Under the pieces are notes generated by a model. That model did no database searches and was not told the origin of the DNA. It worked only from the letters and a program-made list of their open reading frames with translations. The translations under genes were made by a program, and so were the position numbers. A stretch of DNA of 41,098 bases from Flavobacterium sp. (GTDB lineage: Bacteria; Bacteroidota; Bacteroidia; Flavobacteriales; Flavobacteriaceae): NCBI GenBank assembly GCA_014377455.1, contig JACMPO010000119.1:1-41098 (forward strand). The letters run 5' to 3'. This document shows positions 36,612 to 41,098 of the stretch, piece after piece. Positions within the stretch are counted from its first letter, which is position 1, and each line of letters starts with the position of its first letter.

Positions 36612-37286
36612 ATGATTACAAACGAAGCAGTTCAATTTATTGAAGATTTAAAGCACAATAATAATACCGAATGGATGCACGCCAATAAAAAGCGTTATGA
36701 AAGTTTCAAAAAAGACTATCATCAATATATTGCATCACTTTTAGGAGTGATGAAGTCTTTAGATAAAAGTTTGGAACCTTTGGAAGTTAAAAATTGCACG
36801 TTCAGGATTAATCGCGACATTCGATTTTCAAAGGACAAACAACCTTATAAAACTAATATTGGATTGTGGTTTTCTACTAATAAAAATAATAAAAATTCCT
36901 CTGGATATTATTTGCATTATGAAAAAGGGAATAGTTTTTTGGCAGGAGGAATTTGGTGTCCCGAACCATCAGAGTTAAAAAAAATTAGAAAAGAAATTGA
37001 ATTTTTTCATGATGATTTAGAAACTATTATAAGTGATTCTAAGTTTAAAAAAGAATTTAATGCGTTATCAAAAGAAGAAGGTACAGTTTTAAAAAATGCT
37101 CCAAAAGGGTATAATCCAGAGCATCCAGCAATAGAATTTTTAAAATTAAAAAGTTTTACAGCTTCGCAAAAAATTGATGATACTTTATTTTTAGATCCAA
37201 AATTTGATGCTATAATTGCTCAAAAAATGAGCATCTTGAAGCCTTTAAATGATTTTTTAAGACGTGCAGTCGAAACTGAGGATTAA
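36612..37286 (+). CDS. DUF2461 (TIGR02453) family protein
   Basis: A 224-residue cytoplasmic protein matching the DUF2461 pattern: FIEDLKHNNNTEWMHANKKRYE at the start (~9-30), then TFRINRDIRFSKDKQPYKTNIG (~62-83), GYYLHYEKGNSFLAGGIWCPEP (~97-118) and a C-terminal LKPLNDFLRRAV. Its function is not known. It begins 45 nt after the rhodanese-thioredoxin gene and is followed after 35 nt by murB, so all three may share a transcript. Confidence 0.9.
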   Translation: MITNEAVQFIEDLKHNNNTEWMHANKKRYESFKKDYHQYIASLLGVMKSLDKSLEPLEVKNCTFRINRDIRFSKDKQPYKTNIGLWFSTNKNNKNSSGYYLHYEKGNSFLAGGIWCPEPSELKKIRKEIEFFHDDLETIISDSKFKKEFNALSKEEGTVLKNAPKGYNPEHPAIEFLKLKSFTASQKIDDTLFLDPKFDAIIAQKMSILKPLNDFLRRAVETED

Positions 37287-37321
37287 AAACCAATTATCTC
37301 TTAAATTTTCAATAAACTAAA

Positions 37322-38335
37322 ATGCAAATTCATTCTAATTTTTCTTTAAAAAAATACAATACGTTTGGAATTGAATCGAAAGCAAAAGCGTTTGTCGCGG
37401 TTCATACTACTGAGGAATTAAAAACAATTCTGGAAAAACATGTGAATCAAAAAAAATTTATTCTTGGTGGTGGTAGTAACATGTTGCTTACAAAGGATAT
37501 TGACGCTTTAGTAATTCACATTGATTTAAAAGGAAAAAAAATTGTTAAAGAAGATGAAAACAACGTCTGGGTGGAAAGCATGGCAGGCGAAAACTGGCAA
37601 GAATTTGTGCTTTGGACCATTCATAACGATTTTGGCGGACTAGAAAACATGTCATTAATTCCAGGAAATGTTGGAACAACTCCAGTTCAAAATATAGGTG
37701 CTTATGGTACTGAAATTAAAGATAATTTTGTTTCTTGCAATGCTTTAAATATTGATAATCAAGAAAGTAGAATATTTACTAATGCCGAATGTAATTTTGG
37801 TTACAGAGAAAGTATTTTTAAAAATGAGTTAAAAGATAAGTATGTTATTACTTCAGTAATTTTCAAACTCACGAAAAAGAATCATAAAATAAATACATCT
37901 TATGGAGATATTATAAAAGAATTAGAAAAAAATAATATCAAAAAACCCACTTTAATTGATGTAAGTAATGCCATAATTTCTATTCGAAAAAGTAAGTTAC
38001 CAGATCCGAAAGAACTTGGAAACAGCGGTAGTTTTTTTAAAAATCCAATAATTTCGAAAACTAATTTTGATAAAATTTATGTTTTGCATCCTGAAATGCC
38101 TCATTATGTAATTTCAGAAACAAAGGTAAAAGTTCCGGCAGGATGGCTTATTGAACAAGCTGGCTTTAAAGGCAAACGTTTTGGCGATGCGGGAATTCAT
38201 AAAAACCAAGCATTGGTATTAGTCAATTATGGAACTGCAACAGGACAAGAAATTCTTGAAGTGTCTAAAAATATCCAGAACACAATTTTAAATAAATTTG
38301 GAATTTTTATTGAAGCCGAAGTCAATATTATTTAA
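37322..38335 (+). CDS. murB: UDP-N-acetylenolpyruvoylglucosamine reductase (type I MurB)
   Basis: A 337-residue FAD enzyme that reduces UDP-GlcNAc-enolpyruvate to UDP-MurNAc with NADPH, in peptidoglycan precursor synthesis. FAD-binding motifs are ILGGGSNMLL (47-56) and SLIPGNVGTTPVQNIGAYG (111-129). Substrate/catalytic residues are Arg162 in GYRESIFK, Ser237 in GNSGSFFKNP, and a glutamate in the terminal EAEVNII. The presence of the YR loop and the length mark it as type I, like E. coli. A strong terminator follows. With dapB it is the second murein-precursor gene in the window. Confidence 0.97.
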   Translation: MQIHSNFSLKKYNTFGIESKAKAFVAVHTTEELKTILEKHVNQKKFILGGGSNMLLTKDIDALVIHIDLKGKKIVKEDENNVWVESMAGENWQEFVLWTIHNDFGGLENMSLIPGNVGTTPVQNIGAYGTEIKDNFVSCNALNIDNQESRIFTNAECNFGYRESIFKNELKDKYVITSVIFKLTKKNHKINTSYGDIIKELEKNNIKKPTLIDVSNAIISIRKSKLPDPKELGNSGSFFKNPIISKTNFDKIYVLHPEMPHYVISETKVKVPAGWLIEQAGFKGKRFGDAGIHKNQALVLVNYGTATGQEILEVSKNIQNTILNKFGIFIEAEVNII

Positions 38336-38340
38336 ATTAA

Positions 38341-38372
38341 AAAAGCCTTGAAGATTTTCCCTCAAGGCTTTT
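38341..38372. terminator. Terminator between convergent murB and yceI genes
   Basis: An 11-bp perfect stem, AAAAGCCTTGA (38341-38351) with TCAAGGCTTTT (38362-38372), encloses a 10-nt loop. A-rich and T-rich arms make it usable from both sides. Confidence 0.85.
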
Positions 38373-38395
38373 AATAGCAATGTTTCCCTGTGTAA

Positions 38396-38965
38396 TTAGA
38401 ATTGTAAAGTTACATTTAAGTCAAAGTTGTCATTAATAACTTTATCTCCAAGGTTATCAAAAAAGCTTCCTGAACCATATTTAATACCGTATTTAGTTCT
38501 GTTAATAACAACTTTTGCGTTAGCAGTTTTTCCTTTTACTGCGATATCAAATGTTACAGGACTAGTAATTTCCTTAATTGTTAAATCTGCAGTTACACTG
38601 TAGGTACCAGCAACTTTTGTTGCTTTTACAGTTTTGAAAGTCAAATTTGCAGTTTTAAATTTATCAGTTCCAAAAAAATCTTCTGAGTTCAAATGCCCTT
38701 CTAATTTCTCTTTACCTTCGCCAGCTTTCAAATCGGTTACTTGTATTGTAAACATATCTACCACAAATGAACCACCAGTAAGTTTAGCTTTTTTAAATAC
38801 TAATGAACCTTCTTTTAAGTTAACGGTTCCAGAATGTTGTCCTGTTACTTTTTTCGCTAACCAAGTTATCTTACTTTTTGTTGCATCTACTTTTTTAGTT
38901 TGAGCAACTGCTATAGTTGAAACGGTTACTAGTAATGCAATTGCAATAGATTTTAAATTTTTCAT
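38396..38965 (-). CDS. YceI-family periplasmic protein
   Basis: A 189-residue protein with a signal peptide (MKNLKSIAIALLVTVSTIAVAQ) and a YceI-like lipocalin beta-barrel. Characteristic segments are VDATKSKITWLAKK at the start, LTGGSFVVDMFTI, a LEGHLNSEDFFGTDKF stretch and SPVTFDIAVKG near the end. YceI proteins bind isoprenoid-like lipids in the periplasm; some are stress-induced. It is the last gene of the marR-nitroreductase-yceI run, 33 nt after the nitroreductase gene, so it is probably under the MarR regulator. Confidence 0.93.
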   Translation of the reverse strand: MKNLKSIAIALLVTVSTIAVAQTKKVDATKSKITWLAKKVTGQHSGTVNLKEGSLVFKKAKLTGGSFVVDMFTIQVTDLKAGEGKEKLEGHLNSEDFFGTDKFKTANLTFKTVKATKVAGTYSVTADLTIKEITSPVTFDIAVKGKTANAKVVINRTKYGIKYGSGSFFDNLGDKVINDNFDLNVTLQF

Positions 38966-38998
38966 TGTTTTGTATTTATTAAGTTAATTGTTTTTGTT

Positions 38999-39631
38999 TT
39001 ATAGCGTTATAAATAAATCTTCATTTGATTTTCTCACTTTTGCATAATTTTGTGTTTCGTCTTCCTCAGATCTGTAACCTATTGTGGCAACTAGAGATGC
39101 ATTTAAACCAAGTTTTGTTAATCCTAAGATTTCGTTATATTGATCTGGAACAAAACCTTCCATTGGAGTTACATCAATTTTTAATTCGGCTGCAGCGTTT
39201 AATAAATTTCCAAGTGCAATGTAGGTTTGCTTTGAAGTCCAAGTATTTCTTACTTCTAAAGGTAATGATACAATATTCGATTTCATAAAATCGGCATAAC
39301 CTTGTACAGCTTCCATTGGAATACCTCTAGTTTCTGTTAAATTTTTGAAATAAGCATTTATTTGATCCTCACCAACATTAGTTTCATTTGCAAAAACAAT
39401 AAGGTGTGAAGCATCTACAATTTGCGATTGACCCCAAGAAGCTGGTTGCAATTTAGCTCTCAATTCTGGATTTTCAACAATTATAACTTGGTATGGTTGC
39501 AAACCATAAGAGGAAGCTGATAAACGAATTGCTTCTTTTAAAGTTGCTAAATCTTGATTTGAAATTTTTTTTGTTGTATCAAATTTCTTTGTTGAATAAC
39601 GCCAATTTGCGTCCTGATTAAAATTGCTCAT
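38999..39631 (-). CDS. NAD(P)H-dependent oxidoreductase, nitroreductase family
   Basis: A 210-residue flavoprotein of the FMN nitroreductase family (NfsB-like group). The FMN phosphate-binding start WRYSTKKFD (11-19), IRLSASSYGLQPYQVIIVENPELR (~35-58) and SWGQSQIVDASHLIVFA (~67-83) match the family, as does a TPMEGFVPDQYNEILGL stretch near 155. Such enzymes reduce nitroaromatics, quinones or electrophiles with NAD(P)H. The marR gene ends 2 nt upstream, so control by that regulator and response to a reactive small molecule are likely. The natural substrate is unknown. Confidence 0.92.
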   Translation of the reverse strand: MSNFNQDANWRYSTKKFDTTKKISNQDLATLKEAIRLSASSYGLQPYQVIIVENPELRAKLQPASWGQSQIVDASHLIVFANETNVGEDQINAYFKNLTETRGIPMEAVQGYADFMKSNIVSLPLEVRNTWTSKQTYIALGNLLNAAAELKIDVTPMEGFVPDQYNEILGLTKLGLNASLVATIGYRSEEDETQNYAKVRKSNEDLFITL

Positions 39632-39633
39632 AA

Positions 39634-40098
39634 TTAGTATTTATTTAAAGTTCTATATTTTTCAAGTAAATTATTCAATTGTTTTTGCTCTTCTGATGAT
39701 AAATTACTCGCAAAAAGTTGCTCATTTCCAGTAACACTTGAATCTAATTGTGTTAATAAATCCAATCCTTTCTGTGTAATTTGGACTTCTATTTTGCGTC
39801 TATTATCTGGACAAACTTCTCGAGTAACTAAAGATTTAAACAATAATTTATCTATTAATCTGGTTGTATTGCTATTTTTTGCAATCATCCGTTCTTGTAT
39901 CAAACACATGTTTGCAGGGCAACCTTTTTGACCTCTTAGTATTCTGAGCACATTATATTGTTCACTAGATAAATCATTTGGTTTCATGATTTCATTAAAT
40001 TTATCTGAAACAATATTACTAGTATACATTATATTTAATACCAATTTTCGGGCATCATCCATTACTATTATACTTTTTACTACATCTTCTATTTTCAT
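39634..40098 (-). CDS. MarR-family transcriptional regulator
   Basis: A 154-residue winged-helix regulator. The DNA-binding domain spans ~45-115: LSSEQYNVLRILRGQ, recognition helix KNSNTTRLIDKLL, and wing CPDNRRKIEVQIT. N- and C-terminal helices form the dimer. Cys60, Cys65 and Cys96 lie near the DNA-binding domain and could sense thiol-reactive compounds, as in OhrR or DUF24-like redox sensors, but this is inference. It is the first gene of the operon with the nitroreductase and yceI. Two palindromes directly upstream are its probable operators, implying autorepression. Confidence 0.94.
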   Translation of the reverse strand: MKIEDVVKSIIVMDDARKLVLNIMYTSNIVSDKFNEIMKPNDLSSEQYNVLRILRGQKGCPANMCLIQERMIAKNSNTTRLIDKLLFKSLVTREVCPDNRRKIEVQITQKGLDLLTQLDSSVTGNEQLFASNLSSEEQKQLNNLLEKYRTLNKY

Positions 40099-40113
40099 AA
40101 TTGTAATGGTAAT

Positions 40114-40129
40114 ATTTGTAGATACAAAT
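40114..40129. promoter_or_regulatory. MarR operator candidate, site 1
   Basis: The 16-nt palindrome ATTTGTAGATACAAAT differs from perfect symmetry at only one centre base pair. It lies 15 nt from the marR start and overlaps the minus-strand -7 element TACATTTG (40132-40125) and the plus-strand TTG (40116-40118). Confidence 0.7.
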
Positions 40130-40149
40130 GTACATAGTTTTTATATTTG
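40116..40149 (+). promoter_or_regulatory. Rightward promoter for the rhodanese gene, upstream option
   Basis: TTG (40116-40118), a 23-nt spacer and TATATTTG (40142-40149) match the consensus. The elements fall in the two MarR-operator palindromes, giving a leader of ~85 nt. A second promoter (40200-40228) is an alternative. Confidence 0.5.
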
Positions 40150-40158
40150 TATATACAA
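40125..40158 (-). promoter_or_regulatory. Leftward promoter for marR-nitroreductase-yceI
   Basis: On the minus strand TTG (40158-40156), a 23-nt spacer and TACATTTG (40132-40125) match the consensus. Both elements lie within or at the edge of the palindromes, so bound regulator would block the promoter. Confidence 0.6.
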
Positions 40159-40160
40159 AT
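40145..40160. promoter_or_regulatory. MarR operator candidate, site 2
   Basis: The perfect 16-nt palindrome ATTTGTATATACAAAT starts 31 bp from site 1, which is about three helical turns. It overlaps the plus-strand TATATTTG and the minus-strand TTG. Confidence 0.7.
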
Positions 40161-40199
40161 GTATGTTATTTTTTTGTTAAGATTTTGTAATTTGATGGT

Positions 40200-40228
40200 T
40201 TGTCATTCAGTTGAAATTGCTATTTTTG
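40200..40228 (+). promoter_or_regulatory. Alternative promoter for the rhodanese gene
   Basis: TTG (40200-40202), an 18-nt spacer and TATTTTTG (40221-40228) match the consensus exactly. Only 12 nt remain to the ATG, so a transcript from here would have a leader of just a few bases. Confidence 0.45.
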
Positions 40229-40240
40229 AAAAAAAAGAAG

Positions 40241-40552
40241 ATGAATTTATCACAAAATGATTGGACAACGAAGCTCTCATCGGCACTTGATGCTATAATT
40301 CTAGACGTAAGAACTCAAGACGAGTGTAACGACGGAATAATTCCAGATGCTATTTTAAATGATATATATAAAGGTCAAGAATTTATTAGTGCACTGGATA
40401 AATTAGATAAATCTAAAAAGTATTTTGTTTACTGTAAAGGTGGCGGACGTAGCGCACAAGCTTGCAACATTATGTCGCAACTAGGTTTCGAAAACGTTTA
40501 TAATCTTGAAGGTGGTTTTATGAATTGGAAAGGTGCGGTGGAAATACCATAA
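40241..40552 (+). CDS. Single-domain rhodanese
   Basis: I use the ATG at 40241 (103 residues); an in-frame TTG 30 nt upstream is possible but less likely. The domain starts AIILDVRTQDECNDG (~18-32), has the active-site loop VYCKGGGRS with Cys65 and ends NLEGGFMNWKGAV. It resembles cytoplasmic GlpE/PspE-type sulfurtransferases that carry persulfide on the cysteine. There is no signal peptide, unlike the rhodanese-thioredoxin fusion at 35.9 kb. It is divergent from marR across the shared operator region, so it is probably in the same regulon. Confidence 0.88.
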   Translation: MNLSQNDWTTKLSSALDAIILDVRTQDECNDGIIPDAILNDIYKGQEFISALDKLDKSKKYFVYCKGGGRSAQACNIMSQLGFENVYNLEGGFMNWKGAVEIP

Positions 40553-40559
40553 AAACTGT

Positions 40560-41027
40560 CTAAGCTGAATGGACTTGTTGCTCTGTTTTTTCAAATATAA
40601 TTTGTTTTTGCTTTTTTACTCTTTTGAGTATGGAGAAATAAAATTCTTTCATGCAATCGCGTTGAAATTGGGTCGACTTTATGGTGTAATTTTTTTTATT
40701 TTTTAACTTTATAATCAGTAAATAAAAATAAAATTTGTGTGTAACAGATAATAAGAAACTACTACTTGCAATAAATGCAATTCCCATTTTAGAAAACATT
40801 TCTAAGTCATTTATCGCAAAGATAGAAACTAATAATGAAGTACTTATTACAAAAAAAGCGAAATTTGTATAATATACTCTCTGTTTAATTAAGTTAACTC
40901 TACTGATTTTTTCAAAGCTAATTTTATTTAAATCCAAGCATTTTTTCAAAATAACTTCTTGACCTGTTATCACACCAAATTTTTTGGTCAAAATAATTGA
41001 ATCAGTGTTGTTTTTAAAAATTTCCAT
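40560..41027 (-). CDS. Small membrane protein of unknown function
   Basis: A 155-residue protein with two hydrophobic helices (~52-72 and ~80-107) forming a hairpin. The N-terminal ~50 residues are strand/helix-like (ILTKKFGVITGQEVILKKCL). The C-terminal tail is strongly basic (ILKRVKKQKQIIFEK) and presumably cytoplasmic. I recognise no family. It converges on the rhodanese gene with a 7-nt gap and no terminator. The 71 bases after its start, to the window edge, are AT-rich with only a TATTTTTA near-match to a -7 element. Confidence 0.6.
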   Translation of the reverse strand: MEIFKNNTDSIILTKKFGVITGQEVILKKCLDLNKISFEKISRVNLIKQRVYYTNFAFFVISTSLLVSIFAINDLEMFSKMGIAFIASSSFLLSVTHKFYFYLLIIKLKNKKNYTIKSTQFQRDCMKEFYFSILKRVKKQKQIIFEKTEQQVHSA

Positions 41028-41098
41028 AACAATTTTTATTTTATTTACGAATAAAAATAGAGTATGGTTTAGGGTATTAAGTTTAATTCAAAAAAAAA

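Overview
The window is a 41 kb piece of a low-GC chromosome from the phylum Bacteroidota, almost certainly Flavobacteriaceae and close to Flavobacterium. The evidence is a type IX secretion (T9SS) sorting-domain protein, a TonB-dependent receptor with a carboxypeptidase-like N-terminal domain followed by a DUF4249 lipoprotein, a eukaryotic-type isocitrate dehydrogenase, the parA-parB-DUF5683-dapB-lepB-wbqC order, no Shine-Dalgarno sequences, and several promoters of the Bacteroidota form TTG-N17-23-TAnnTTTG. I find about 38 genes and one gene remnant. There is no tRNA, rRNA, IS element, prophage or CRISPR array, so this is mostly a core-genome segment.

Layout. (1) 1-1250: the edge-truncated minus-strand gene of a leucine-rich-repeat T9SS cargo protein, with an orphan T9SS C-terminal tail behind it. 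(2) 1.2-5.7 kb: two periplasmic SurA-like peptidyl-prolyl isomerases and a MoxR ATPase. (3) 6.0-9.5 kb: a PAP2 phosphatase overlapping an EptA-type phosphoethanolamine transferase (probable lipid A head-group remodelling), then a secreted protein of unknown function and an SRPBCC protein. (4) 9.7-12.0 kb: aconitase, ending at a hairpin terminator facing a minus-strand run of TonB receptor, DUF4249 lipoprotein, thiamine diphosphokinase, RlmF rRNA methyltransferase and UvrB. (5) 19.2-22.8 kb: a secreted protein of unknown function convergent with isocitrate dehydrogenase, then an APC-family permease. (6) 22.8-28.5 kb: an unusual hairpin-rich intergenic element and the ParA-ParB-DUF5683-DapB-LepB-WbqC row, which couples chromosome partitioning, lysine/peptidoglycan precursor synthesis and protein export. 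(7) 28.5-34.6 kb, minus strand: a membrane-anchored EEP-family hydrolase, two different rhomboid proteases, MutL, lumazine synthase and a membrane-anchored TPR protein. (8) 34.7-38.3 kb: RecF, a rhodanese-thioredoxin fusion, a DUF2461 protein and MurB. (9) 38.4-41.0 kb: a marR-nitroreductase-yceI operon divergent from a single-domain rhodanese across a double palindromic operator, then a small membrane protein.

The points most worth a second look are the two 16-bp palindromes 31 bp apart that cover both divergent promoters of the marR locus; the PAP2-EptA overlap, which recalls the lpxE-eptA pair of Helicobacter; the MutL in which all the nuclease and zinc motifs I could recognise are altered; the hairpin element at 22.8 kb; and the orphan T9SS tail. 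I did not find a clearly unprecedented multi-gene system.
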